In this document: positions 13,781-23,490 of the stretch, piece by piece
Numbering within the stretch: position 1 is the first letter of the stretch
Layout: each line of letters begins with the position of its first letter
NCBI GenBank assembly: GCA_907164885.2
Contig: OU015493.1
Span: 124,959,070 to 125,023,069, forward strand
Direction of reading: 5' to 3'
Source: Dolomedes plantarius
Taxonomy: Eukaryota > Arthropoda > Arachnida > Araneae > Dolomedidae
Length of the DNA: 64,000 nt
Notes under the pieces: model-generated
Told to the model about the DNA's origin: nothing
The model's database searches: none
The model's input: only the letters and a program-made list of their open reading frames with translations
Made by a program: the position numbers and the translations under genes

Positions 13781-14286
13781 ATTTTTTTGTCTATTTAGTT
13801 GTTACGCACGTGACGATAAATTTATTGAAAGTACCAGAAAAAGAAATCACGTGATCAGCATTTAATAAATTAAATTCTAAAAATTAATCTTTAAAAATTC
13901 ACCAAAAATCAGCAAATGGAAGTAAAAATTCGAAAAATATTTCATTTTGAAGGAATTTTTATGATCTTTCTCGTGATATAAATTTTATAACCCTCAATGT
14001 ATTATTTTAAATGCAAACGTAAAAAAAGTTTAAAAAACAGCTTAAAAATTTAATTTAAAAAAATCTAAGAAGAATTTTTTAAAAATCTTTCTTATTGCAC
14101 CCCTACACTATAAGAAGAATCGCCATGCAAAATTTCAGCCCTTTAGGTCCAGCGGTTTGGTCTGTGCGTTGTATGTCAGTCAGTCAGTCAGTCAGAGAAT
14201 GAATGAGTCAGTTACAGAACTGTTTTATATACTATAGTATACTGTTTTAGTATACAGTACTGTTTTATATACTATATATATATAGA
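13531..14286 (-). mobile_element. Non-autonomous Helitron, copy A
   Basis: Read on the minus strand, it starts with TC after an A (TCTATATATATAG at 14286), continues into the family 5' motif (ctgtaactgactc) and ends with ...TTTTCAGCTAG followed by T. A hairpin with a CCGTA arm lies about 15-30 bp before the 3' end. A 5' TC, a 3' CTAG with subterminal hairpin, A/T insertion and no TSD are the Helitron signature. The interior is AT-rich and has no Rep/helicase frame, so it is non-autonomous. Copies B (16994), C (32086), D (39959) and the end at 63859 belong to the same family. Confidence 0.85.
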
Positions 14287-15258
14287 TTTGATCTCCGATT
14301 GTAATTTCATCACTTATCAAACATTAATTCCTTCCCTTGCCTTTTGAAATCACCTGCATTATTTTAATGCTGATTATGCCTATATTTAAAATTTTTTTTA
14401 GATAAGTTAATAACGGAAATAAGTGGAAAATTTTTATACCCTCTCCCCAATGTCCCAGCATTGAAAAAAGTCATGATGAGCATTAGAAAAAATGTATGTC
14501 TCGAAAATTATCCACAGCTCTGCAAAATATCGCATTACCTTTTCCAATAAATGATTTTTGTCGTTGGAAGTACACTTAGAAACTACTTAAAATTCACAGA
14601 AAAAGCAGTTGAGATCATCGATCATAATTACGGTGGAAAAGTGCCAGGTTGAAATAAATGAATCAATGAATCGGGGACTTTGAAAAATTAGGTTTGACAT
14701 ATCTTGCCAAAATTTAGCACAGAAAAAAAATTGAAAACAACGTGAAAAAAGTATTCTGACAGAAAATTTATCTTTCGTAAAAGTTTCGCTATTCAAATTT
14801 TCATTGCTCCGTTTTCTGTTTGTTTTATTTTCACATCGGAAATTCAAATGTCAGTAGAGGTGATAAATTGAAAATTCTAGTCTTCTCGCATTTGATTTAT
14901 TTTTCTTTTTTCAGCTCATTTTAATATCTCGTAATTTTTAATCTTGGATTAAATCACGTGTTCGTATTTCCGTTACCGCTTTTCGTTTTACCATGTACCA
15001 AAGTGCCCAAATACACAGTTTTAGGAAACACTAAACATTGATTTCAGATTCTAAAACGCAGACATGGAGTAATATTAATTTGTTTTACAGAATACATTTT
15101 TTTTTCTAAAAAAAAAAAATTCAAATTATCTATGAATCAAATGCCACAATTTTTGGAAATAACAAAATAATAAATTTGAAGTTTATAATTTCTCTACTGA
15201 CGTAAAAGTATTAAACTGATTTGTTTTTAAATGGATGTTTTGGGCCCTATAAAATAGA
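14287..15258. other. AT-rich non-coding interval
   Basis: No element ends or convincing gene. The minus frame at 14587-14847 is Phe/Asn-rich and unrecognised. Confidence 0.4.
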
Positions 15259-15261
15259 AAT

Positions 15262-15725
15262 ATACACTGAAGTGCCAGAATAACCAGGATAAACGATCAC
15301 TTTCAGAACATGTAACACTACTCATTTCCTCATAAATGCTCTCGTCCGCAAGCAGCTTTATATAGACCGACATACATTTGCGAATGCTTAAAAAGCTGAC
15401 TGAGCAGTGAGAATAGCAGGCGATCATGAATTAGGGGAATTTCAGAGAGGTATGGTAGTGGGTGTTCGTGCGATGGGCCATGGCATTTTGATACAGGCAT
15501 AGTTTACATTTTCAACTTTCCAATCATCAAAATATCTTTCCAACTTTCCAACCATTTCAAGGGTGTACCTCGAATAATAGAATTCCAGTAAAATGTGGAA
15601 TATACTGCAATAGTGTGGCCGTCGAGAGGTTGTAGATTATCATTACCGGCGTCGTCTGTTGACAACCATATCCAGCGAAAGAAGTGCAACATTGGCGCAA
15701 AGAACAGTAAAAATTCAATGTTGGA
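15262..15725 (+). pseudogene. Tc1-like transposon, 5' fragment
   Basis: The left end CACTGAAGTGCCAGAATAAC after TATA is a Tc1-type TIR. It pairs in sequence with the terminus at about 20434-20455. Near 15420 a plus frame reads GEFQRGMVVGVRAMGHG, which resembles the N-terminal helix-turn-helix region of Tc1 transposases. A further block at 15633-15690 (gattatcattaccggcgtcg) recurs at 20245. The frame is interrupted and the catalytic domain is missing. Confidence 0.6.
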
Positions 15726-15744
15726 TCTTGAAATCGCGGTATTC

Positions 15745-15945
15745 CATTTGTTTTAGCTAAAAGTTTTTATTTATTTTTTATTTGTTTAGCATTCAATCAT
15801 CGTGGACTTCATTCGTGAATCTGTAGGTGAATTCATAAAAATTCTATGATCCAGGCCAAAAAAAAAAAAAAAAAAAAAAAGCATCAAATCGAAGATATGA
15901 ACATAATACATTACGTAATGTTTATTCCGTAATGTATATTCAAAA
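15745..15945. repeat. Dispersed repeat, first copy (second at 21748-21965)
   Basis: The block with aatcatcgtggactt...tgaatctgtaggtgaattc is present here and again at 21748-21965 in the same orientation, at roughly 80-90% identity by eye. This copy contains an A24-type run at about 15860-15882. The family is not identified. Confidence 0.75.
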
Positions 15946-16014
15946 TGATTGTCGTCCCCCTTAAAGGTATGCGACTCATTACTGATGGCTGATAGTGCGA
16001 CGTAATCGTTCTTA

Positions 16015-16153
16015 AGGCATGTTCACATAGAATCCGTGAGCGTCAGTGTTAAAGATTCCGTTGGCGCTGATTGGTTAAATGGGTCAATGATTGATATATG
16101 ATTGATTAAAAAAGTTTTACGCTAACGCTTACAGATTCTATGTGAACAGGCTC
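16015..16153. mobile_element. MITE, PIF/Harbinger-like, 139 bp
   Basis: The terminal inverted repeats share TGTTCACATAGAATC followed by similar sequence (left AGGCATGTTCACATAG, right reverse-complemented GAGCCTGTTCACATAG). TTA flanks both sides (16012-16014 and 16154-16156). A 3-bp TTA/TAA duplication is characteristic of PIF/Harbinger. There is no coding capacity. Confidence 0.75.
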
Positions 16154-16194
16154 TTACAATTTCCACATGACGCACAGTCCATGTCAGTCCATAA

Positions 16195-16783
16195 GGGGGC
16201 GTCCATTAATTACGTGAGGCGATTTTGGCGATTTTTTGACCCCCTCCCCCCGCTGGTGAGATGTCGTGAGATTTGGCTCGACCCCCTCCCCCCCTAATCT
16301 CACGTGAGATTTTTCAAAATGCGTATTTTTGGTGTAAATACGTTAATCTGTGCTTGATTGCTTTGGATTTATTTAAAAAACATAATTTGCTTAATTATTT
16401 TTATGTAAGACTAGTTAAGACTAGTATTTAAGACTACTAAGAACGTAGTCTAGAATCACAGTTCGAAAATCGAACAATAAAATACTTAAATAGGAACTAC
16501 TAAAATTCGCAAAAGAATATTCATTCTAATTCAGTCCTCGGGGACTCATGTGTGGTCTCAAGAGTGACTACTGGAACTATTGTGTAGGATTTAGCCATAT
16601 TTTAGTGTAGAAACATGTTTTACTCAACATAACCCAGTTTTCTAGCAATTTTACACTGTTTCTTGCGGAAAAAAAATTACGTGATATTTGCCGAGACCCC
16701 CCTCTCCCTCACGTGAGACTGGGTGAGATTCGGCTCGACTCCCCCCCCCCCCTAAAAGCCTCACGTAATTAATGGACGCCCCC
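16195..16783. mobile_element. MITE, PIF/Harbinger-like, 589 bp
   Basis: Left end GGGGGCGTCCATTAATTACG and the inverted right end match over at least 26 bp, up to GTGAGGC. TAA duplications flank it at 16192-16194 and 16784-16786. Subterminal parts hold repeated CTCACGTGAGA palindromes and C-rich runs (about 16248-16290 and 16741-16752). The interior is AT-rich with no frame. Confidence 0.8.
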
Positions 16784-17001
16784 TAATGTATATTCGTCTG
16801 AACACCTCAGACCTCTCCGCTTGAGCGTATTGGCTCCATTGAAAAACCTGAAGACTAGCGCTGCGTAGCAATTCCTGCAAACTCAGCCGAAGATTGATTT
16901 CCCCTGTTCGGTTTATGTTTCATATTGGCCTGGGCGCCGGATGGACAGTACAGATCAGCTGAAGAATTTGGACAACCCTGGGCCCCTACATAATCTATAT
17001 A

Positions 17002-17971
17002 CAGTGGTACCTCGACTTACGAGTGTCTCGACTACGACTTTTTCGAGATACGAACATTCTCTCGGTAGATTTTCTGCTTCGAGTTACGAGCTAAAATTCG
17101 GGTTACGAGCAAGCTTCAGATATCCCACCGCTAGTTTGAGCAGTGAATGCCATGTTACGTGCTCATCAAATAAGAACACAAGAAGCATATAATATTTACA
17201 ACCTTTATGTACAATAATTGTACAATTGTATACATATTATTCTGAGACTACTATCCAGTCTGAAACCGAGATTTTAACACTGAATAATTACCACACGGGG
17301 CAGCTTGCTCTGCCCAAACTTGAGTCGCCCTCAGAAACCGAACATCGCCCAACCTCTCTCGCAGAGAGATAGCTTCAATTCCTTCCCCCACACTGGAACT
17401 CCCCATGGGGTCTAAGCGATGGGATGACCTTGGTCCTAGGATCGCAAGCTCTCCCCCTTCTACGGATTCTGAGAAAACGTTCTTCGAATTCTCAGAAAGA
17501 AGAATCTGGACATTACAGCCACAGTGAACGATGTAACAATCGCCCAGCTTCCGTGTCTCACTCGTTCACTTTAAGAGAGTAGCTGGTGATAAAAGCGAAA
17601 GTAAGGAAAGCGGGGCGAAAAGGTCAAAAATCAACGAATAAGATTTAATTTTTCAGTTCAGCCTTTCTCCTCCTCCTCCATCAGCATCTTCATGTCTGAT
17701 CTCCAAGATAAATGTTGTACTTTACACTTAATAAAACAACTTTATTGCAGTACATTCTATTGTATTGCGCTTTTATACAATGATTGTCGTTTATAAGCAC
17801 ATTTTTCTTATTTAAAAACATGTAACAATAAATTGCAGTGTTTTGGGGGAGCCCGGAACGAATTAATGGCATTTCCATTCATTTCAATGGGGAAAATTGA
17901 TTCGAGATACGAGTATTTCGAGTTACGAGCTCCGTCATGGAACGAATTAAACTCGTAAGTCGAGGTACCAC
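17002..17971. mobile_element. TIR element inserted in the Helitron 5' end
   Basis: The termini CAGTGGTACCTCGACTTACG and inverted right end CTCGTAAGTCGAGGTACCAC match almost perfectly, and inner repeats (gagatacgag, gagttacgagc) recur on both sides. The host sequence TCTATATA stands on both sides (16994-17001 and 17972-17979). This allows an 8-bp TSD (hAT) or, given the TA-rich target, a TA duplication (Tigger). It has no transposase and itself contains a solo LTR. Confidence 0.8.
17153..17517 (-). mobile_element. Solo LTR, minus orientation, 365 bp
   Basis: On the minus strand it begins TGTAATGTCCAGATTC and ends GAGCACGTAACA. It is bounded by the 4-bp direct repeat GCCA at 17149-17152 and 17518-17521. 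It is noticeably GC-richer than its surroundings and interrupts the flanking TIR element. TG...CA ends and a 4-6 bp TSD are typical of LTR retrotransposons; family membership (Gypsy-like or other) is inferred only. No internal retroelement region is adjacent, hence solo. Confidence 0.7.
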
Positions 17972-18592
17972 TCTATATAAAACAGTTCCGTAACTGACTG
18001 ACAGACAGACAACGCACAGATCAAACCGCTGGACCTAAAGGGCTGAAATTTTGAATGGTGATTCTTCTTATAGTGTAGGGGTGCACTAAGAAAGATTTTT
18101 GAAAAATTCTTCTTAGATTTTTTAAAATTAAATTTTAAGCTGCTTTAGTAACTTTTTTTAAGTTTGCATTTAAAATAATAATTTGAGGGTTATAAAATTT
18201 ATATCACGAGAAAGATCATGAAAATTCCTTTAAAATGAAATCTTTTTCGAATCTTTATCTCCATTTTCTGATTTTTGGTGAATTTTTAAAGATTAATTTT
18301 TAGAATTTAATTTATTAAATGCTGATCACATGATTTCTTTTTCTGGCACTTTAAATTAATTTATCGTCACGTGCATAACAACTAAATAGACAAGAAAGTT
18401 TTTTTTTCTTGCTAATGCGGCAGACGATTGGACGTTATCCAAAAAAATATTAAAATATAGTAAAAGATATGTTCCTCAAACTGTACTATATTAACTGTAC
18501 TATATTCTTTAGTATGTGCTTTTAGATTTAATTTGAATATTTTCTTCTACATTATTTTGTCTATAAAAATATCCGGTACGATTTTTTTTATA

Positions 18593-20074
18593 TGCAAGGT
18601 GTCCCATAATGATTGATACACATTTTAAAGGGAGCAGGTAGGGCATGTCAAAAGGATTCAAAATTGCATAGCAGCCCATGGTCGCAAACGTCAGCGTACG
18701 CCGCTAGGTGGTGTTGGAGCGGAAAGATCCCGAGGAGAAAAATCTGATTTTTCGTCATTCGAGCAATAGTCGCCTTAAGAGCATGCAACATTATTCGAAT
18801 GAGGAGCTGACATACATGCATTTAGTGTATGGACAGGCCGATTGCAATGCACGAGCAGCTCAACGACTGTATCGCGAACGGTTCCCACAGCGAGATATAC
18901 CGGACCGCCGCGTGTTATCGAATGTCCATCACAATTTGTGTGAATATGGTTCATTCAGGGGTAGTAGGAAGAGTGAGGGTAGGCCACGAGTGGCTTGTAC
19001 GCCCGCCATGGAACAGAATGCGCTGGATGCCGTAGAGAGGAATCCGAGTACCAGCATACGTGCCGTCGCTGCTGCCGTAAGACGATCTCGGAATACTGTA
19101 CATTGTGGTTTGCAAGCTGAATCCTTATACCCATATCATCTTCAAAAGGTACAGGCACTGCTCCCCTCAGATCATCCTGCAAGTGTACGTTTTGCGCAGT
19201 GGTATCTAGGCCAATGTGGCCGAGATGTAAGTTTTCCATCTTACGTTTTGTTGACGGATGACTCATATTTCACGCGAGATGGTGTGTTTAACCAACACAA
19301 TGCGCATTTATGGGCTCACGAGAACCCTCACGGAGTGAGACTGCATGATGCCCAACATCGCTTTTCAGTGAATGCTTGGGCTGGTTTGGTCGGTGACTAC
19401 TTAGTCAGGCCTTACCTGTTACCATCACCTTTGACATCGACAAAGTATCTCATCTTTTTGGAAGAGGTTTTACCAGGGTTACTTCAGTCTGTGCCGCAAA
19501 ATGCGAGAAGAAACATGTGGTTTCAACATGATGGGGAGCCTCCCCATTATGGAAAATGTGTTCGGAGCCATTTGAGTGCTTCGTTTGGTCAACAGTGGAT
19601 TAGGCATGGCGGACCGGTTGCCTGGCCCCCACGCTCTCCGGATTTAAGCAGCCTGGATTTTTTTTCTTTGGGGTGCACTTAAATGTGCTGTGTCTGAAAC
19701 ACCTGTCGAGTCTGAAATGGATCTGGTTGCAAGAATTGTTTGCGCTGCTGCAGATATCCAAGCAAATCCAGGTGTTTTCGAACGTGTCCGCCAATCCATG
19801 GTCCGTCGCTGTAACGCTTGCATCTCTTGTAATGGTGGAAACTTTGAGCATCTTTTGTAACCTTTTCAAATGGTATCATCTATCACAGCATATGTAATAT
19901 TTATGAGCAATAAATATTTCTGATAATCTCTGTCTTGTATTCCTTCATTTCTTGTACCTCTGATACCACTTTCCCATGACGTTTGCGACCATGGGTTGCT
20001 ATGCAATTTTGAATCCTTTTGACATGCCCTACCTCCCCTTAAAATTTGTCCCAATCATTATGGGACACCCTGTA
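18593..20074 (+). mobile_element. Tc1/mariner-superfamily transposon, nearly complete
   Basis: Inverted termini of about 100 bp begin tgcaaggtgtcccataatg and (inverted) tacagggtgtcccataatg, and extend through catggtcgcaaacgtca. The target TA is present on both sides (18591-18592 and 20075-20076). The element carries one long transposase frame and sits inside Helitron copy B. Long, well-preserved TIRs and an almost open gene suggest it is the youngest insertion in this nest. Confidence 0.93.
18783..19860 (+). pseudogene. Mariner-type (IS630/Tc1/mariner) transposase with one-base frameshift
   Basis: This is a DDE/D transposase expected to bind the TIRs and perform cut-and-paste in the nucleus. 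The first ATG of the long frame is at 18783 (MQHYSNEELTYMHL...); upstream in-frame codons lack an ATG. The N-terminal ~60 residues resemble the helix-turn-helix domain common in arthropod transposases (DUF4817 type). A second HTH-like part follows (STSIRAVAAAVRRSRNTVH). Catalytic acidic candidates lie in LLTDDSYFTRDG, WFQHDGEPPHY and WPPRSPDLSSLDFF. The frame breaks at an 8-T run (19658-19665). With one T fewer, the same strand reads on as FLWGALKCAVSETPVE to a stop at 19858-19860. About 358 codons would be normal for the family. The copy is therefore inactive as read, unless the extra T is a sequencing or assembly error. Confidence 0.9.
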
Positions 20075-20244
20075 TATATATATATTTTTTTTTTACATCA
20101 ATTGCATACATTGATCGTTGTATTTATTATAAATATATTTATACATATATTTGGCATTAATTGCATACATTGGCCATTGTAATTAATTTGAATGTACTCC
20201 GTAGCCAAGTACGGGTTTTCAGCTAGTGTATATATATTACTCTG

Positions 20245-20456
20245 GATTATCATTACCGGCGTCGTCTGTCGACAACCATATCAAGCGAAAGGAGTGGGCA
20301 AATAATATCGCGCAAATAACATCGCAATTCAATGCTGGGGCCTCTACTAACATCGGCGGGAGAACTGTACAGCATTCATTGGCATCGGCTTTAATAGCCG
20401 ATTCCCAACGACTTATTAGATAGATATGTCAGTTTTTCTTGGCGCTTTAGTGTGTA
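20245..20456 (+). pseudogene. Tc1-like transposon fragment
   Basis: A plus frame contains ITSQFNAGASTNIGGRTVQ, close to the Tc1 transposase motif around FNAG-STS-RTVQR in the second helix-turn-helix. The fragment ends at a TIR-like terminus whose inverse reads CACTAAAGCGCCAAGAAAAA, next to TA. It shares a 60-bp block with 15633-15690. The catalytic domain is absent. Confidence 0.65.
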
Positions 20457-22319
20457 TATCCATCTATCATTCAGTAACTCATGAAAAGTGATCTAAAACC
20501 CGAAACATGGCTCATCTCTGTTCGTAGTGCAACCAGGATACGATGCTGGTTGACGCATAAAAAAATAAACGTGGAATTACTTTGAGGAATGTCATTAATT
20601 TCCGATTGTGTCCCTTTTACTAGCTGTGACTCACAAATAATAATTGAGCTATTAGACTCGAAAATTTATCTTATTCTATGCCAACGCACAAATGACTTGA
20701 TACCTATCGATTTTATTATAATCTAGGGATTAGTCTGAAAATTCAAAGTTTTAGCATCTCTTTTATTCATTTACTTATTGGTGATCCATTAATTTATTTA
20801 GAAATTCGGAGGTTATTAAATTTAAAAATCAGGAAAGCATTAATCAAATAAACCTTTACAATTATTCCTTAAAATTAGGACTCGAAAATGCGATGCATAG
20901 GCTGTAAAATTACCTTAAAACAATGGATGCGTGCATGTGTTGGGGCAAGCAAGGAAACACAGAGAATTGGCCTTTATCATACATTTATTTGACGATGTTA
21001 AAAAGTCTTTTAAAGTGTAATTAATAACAGAATAATATTCCCCTTCATATTATCATTTAACACATGAATCAGAAGCAGAGGCAAACTATTTGGTCAAAGT
21101 AATTATTTTTAGGATCTATCGGGAGACACTTACTACTGTTGAAGAATACAGAGATGAAATGACTTCGATGACAGGGGCCCATATCATGGCATATTCATGT
21201 CGGATCATCATGTCGGATTCCAGGAATTACCGCTAGACTCCGAGACAGTTCAATCGGCACTCTATATCGTCCGAGCTCTAGGAAAAAACAGCAAGTGCAA
21301 TCTCTGGACCTACTCTCGTCGTTTTTTTCTTGGAGGGGCTGTTGTCCGTTTACCGGGGCCATTTTGGCCCGCCCCTTTTTCTCTCATTGGCAGTGGGCTG
21401 TTTTTCTCTCAGCAGTTCCTTCCCCAATTGGTCCCTTATTATACTGCTCTTGTTCATAGTCTACCAAGTACCTCCCCACCATAATTTTCGTTTGAAATAC
21501 AACTTTGATCATTATCTGAAAGTTTTATTGTGGGCCAAAAAATAACGTCCATCTATCTTGCAATATTTTTAGTCTTTTGATCGCTATCAATGGCCGCACA
21601 TATAGCTTTTCTTTTACGTCCTCTTAGTGTTCAAGCCTTTATTTTTTGCCTTTGAAGTTTTTATAAGAGTTTTGTTCTTGAACGTCTTTCGACCACACAC
21701 CGCGGTGAATTATAACATTCAGCGCTTCTACACTATGCCCTTTGTTATGCTTAAAGTTTTTATTTGCTTATTTGTTTTAGACAAAACCTTCAATCATCGT
21801 GGACTTAATTCATGAATCTGTAGGTGAATTCATAAAAGTTCAACGATTCGGGCACAAGAAAGCATTAAAATAAATAAATAAATAAAATAGATCTTTCTAA
21901 TAAAGCTCTACCAATCGAAAATACGAACATAATGAATTAAGTAATAATTATTCCATGATGTATATACATAATATTGTATGATATATTTATAGGTCACATA
22001 TCTAAAATACACATACAACTCGATTTGTCCAGTTTTGTAATAATTTATCGATTTTCCAGAAAAAGAAAAAATAATTCATTGAGTAGTAGCGTAGTTTTAC
22101 GCATAAGTCGCTTTTATATAATCCATCAGAAAACACAAGCGTTCGATATCGCACGCAATGCCTCAAAGTGCGTTGCCTCACATTCACTGATTTTAAAATT
22201 ACTATCTTGTCATATCCGTAAATCGAGAATGTATTGCCATTGATAAAAAGAAACGTTTTCTCCAAAGATTTTTTTTTTCAATTACCATTCAGTTGTGTGT
22301 TATGATTTTACGTGTATAT
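20457..22319. other. Non-coding interval with dispersed repeat
   Basis: No intact gene. Near 20478-20525 the plus strand reads ctcatgaaaagtgatct...cccgaaacatgg, loosely like the CUGANGA...GAAAC hammerhead core of Penelope-like elements but with the core broken. 21180-21480 is a GC-richer block with overlapping short frames I do not recognise. 21748-21965 is the second copy of the repeat at 15745. Confidence 0.4.
21748..21965. repeat. Dispersed repeat, second copy (first at 15745-15945)
   Basis: Same orientation as the first copy, with the block caatcatcgtggactt followed by tgaatctgtaggtgaattc. Here an (AAAT)n stretch replaces the poly-A run of copy one. Confidence 0.75.
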
Positions 22320-22676
22320 TGTAATGTCACCAGATCCCAGCTCTATTTGGAACTATTACTTAGAAGGGGATGGCTCGCGACCACTACTGCGCTCCAACCC
22401 GAGACCCCACGGGGAGTTGGAGTCGAAGGGTGGGAACACCGAACACTGGAGCTAGGAGCGCGAAGCGACCACCACGTTGTTCGAGTGTTTTTCGTTTTCG
22501 GAACTAATTCCGGTATTCAAGCTGTCCAGGTGATATCCGACAGATTAGTCATCTAACTATTGTCTTAGAAGTTAATGTTTATTAGTTGTAAATATAAGTC
22601 CTGTAATTTTTTGTATGTAGTAAAGGCTGTACATTTTAAATGCTTCTCCGGTATTTAGTTGACGGAGAACGTTACA
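22320..22676 (+). mobile_element. Possible solo LTR, 357 bp
   Basis: It starts TGTAATGTCACC and ends GGAGAACGTTACA. The outer 8 bases form an imperfect inverted repeat (TGTAATGT / ACGTTACA). It is GC-richer than its flanks and similar in length and 5' start (TGTAATGTC) to the LTR at 17153-17517. The flanking tetranucleotides atat / ataa match at three of four positions, so the TSD is weak. No retroviral-type coding region adjoins it. Confidence 0.45.
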
Positions 22677-23124
22677 ATAAAAACCATACCGTAATATGGA
22701 TTAAAAATATTGATGCAGTATTGTATATACGAGTATTAAGAGGTTTCATGGAAAATATTTCCAGCACACATCTAGGACTGTAGTTAATACTGGCATTTTC
22801 TTAGAAATGTTAGTAATAAAAAGACAACGTTGACGCTAATGAGGAAATTTTTAACATTATGTTCCAAATATTAGCGATCTTTTGAAAATATTTTCAGTAA
22901 AAAATAAATTTCGTTTAACTGTTAGCTGTCAGTCTCGCCTAATTATTCTATCTATGATGTTTTACTCTACAGGCAGGAAAACACAACTTCTTATGCTCCA
23001 CTATGTAATTAAAGAGGTGGCGACATGTTTTGAACTAAATAATAGTTCATCGTCAGGTCGAGGAGCATTTGGTGGAATCGCCACTCGCAGTGACAATCAC
23101 ACTCAATGAACAATTATTAGTAAC

Positions 23125-23160
23125 GACATGTTTCGGACTAATTAATAGTTCATCGTCAGG
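23125..23160 (-). ncRNA. Type I hammerhead-like ribozyme core, unit 2
   Basis: On the minus strand the order is CUGACGA, a U, helix II (GAACUA, loop, UAGUCC with one mismatch), then GAAAC, a two-base-pair helix III (AC-AU-GU) and C as cleavage nucleotide after GUC. This fits CUGANGA...GAAA...UH. Sequences either side (CACCUAAUG upstream, CAUUAGGUG downstream) can pair as an extended helix I. The extra U before helix II departs from the minimal model. Confidence 0.55.
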
Positions 23161-23228
23161 CCGAGGGGCATTAGGTAGTAATCGTCACTCGTAGTGACAA
23201 TCACACCTAATGAACAATCATTAGTAGC

Positions 23229-23264
23229 GACGTGTTTCGAGCTAATTAATAGTTCATCGTCAGG
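23229..23264 (-). ncRNA. Type I hammerhead-like ribozyme core, unit 3
   Basis: The layout is the same as in unit 2. The core CUGACGA and GAAAC are intact, helix II has one mismatch (GAACUA / UAGCUC), and helix III is AC-AC-GU followed by C. Units 1 and 4 carry damaging changes (GAAAC to AAAAC in unit 1; GA of the core changed to UU in unit 4). Units 2 and 3 are therefore the best preserved. Confidence 0.55.
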
Positions 23265-23490
23265 CCGAGGAGCATTAGGTGGAATCGTCACTCGTAGGGA
23301 CAATCACACTCAATGAACAATCATTAGTAGCTACATGTTTCGAACTAATTAATAGTTCCAAGTCAGGCCGAGGAGCATTAGGCGTGATTATCACTCGTAC
23401 TGACAATCACACCTAATAAACAATTATTAATTCAAAACATGTCGCTACTCCTTTGATTACATTGTGGAATATAAAAAGTTGTGATTTCCA

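Larger units (their letters stand above)
16994..20225 (+). mobile_element. Non-autonomous Helitron, copy B, interrupted by two nested elements
   Basis: It starts with TC (16994) after A. The body resumes at 17972 with tctatataaaacagttccg, the family 5' sequence. The 3' end is ...GGGTTTTCAGCTAG at 20225 followed by T, with a perfect hairpin CCGTA/TACGG just before it. Removing the insertions at 17002-17971 and 18593-20074 leaves a Helitron of about 780 bp, matching copies A and C in length and order. It encodes no Rep/helicase. Confidence 0.85.
23021..23437. repeat. Tandem array, four units of ~103 bp
   Basis: Unit starts are at 23021, 23124, 23228 and 23331 (periods 103, 104 and 103), each opening with a cgacatgttt-like motif. 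Every unit also holds a long self-complementary segment: cattaggtg and cacctaatg arms around a gtcact/agtgac inner stem. As RNA, each unit would therefore fold into a rod. Confidence 0.9.
22982..23483. mobile_element. Inverted-repeat-bounded element holding a ribozyme-like tandem array
   Basis: The left arm (from cacaacttcttatgctcc at 22982) and the inverted right arm (ending at 23483) match over about 60 bp, through gcgacatgttttgaa. Between them lie four direct units of about 103 bp. No protein is encoded. Tandem hammerhead-bearing repeats are known from the terminal repeats of Penelope-like retroelements and from small non-coding animal retrozymes. Assignment to either is inference. Confidence 0.7.

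Noticed and set aside
18955..19266. 103-codon minus frame
   Set aside because: It is the antisense shadow of the mariner-type transposase.
23021..23437. CRISPR-like regular repeats
   Set aside because: The units are contiguous ~103-bp tandem copies without unique spacers, in a eukaryotic context.
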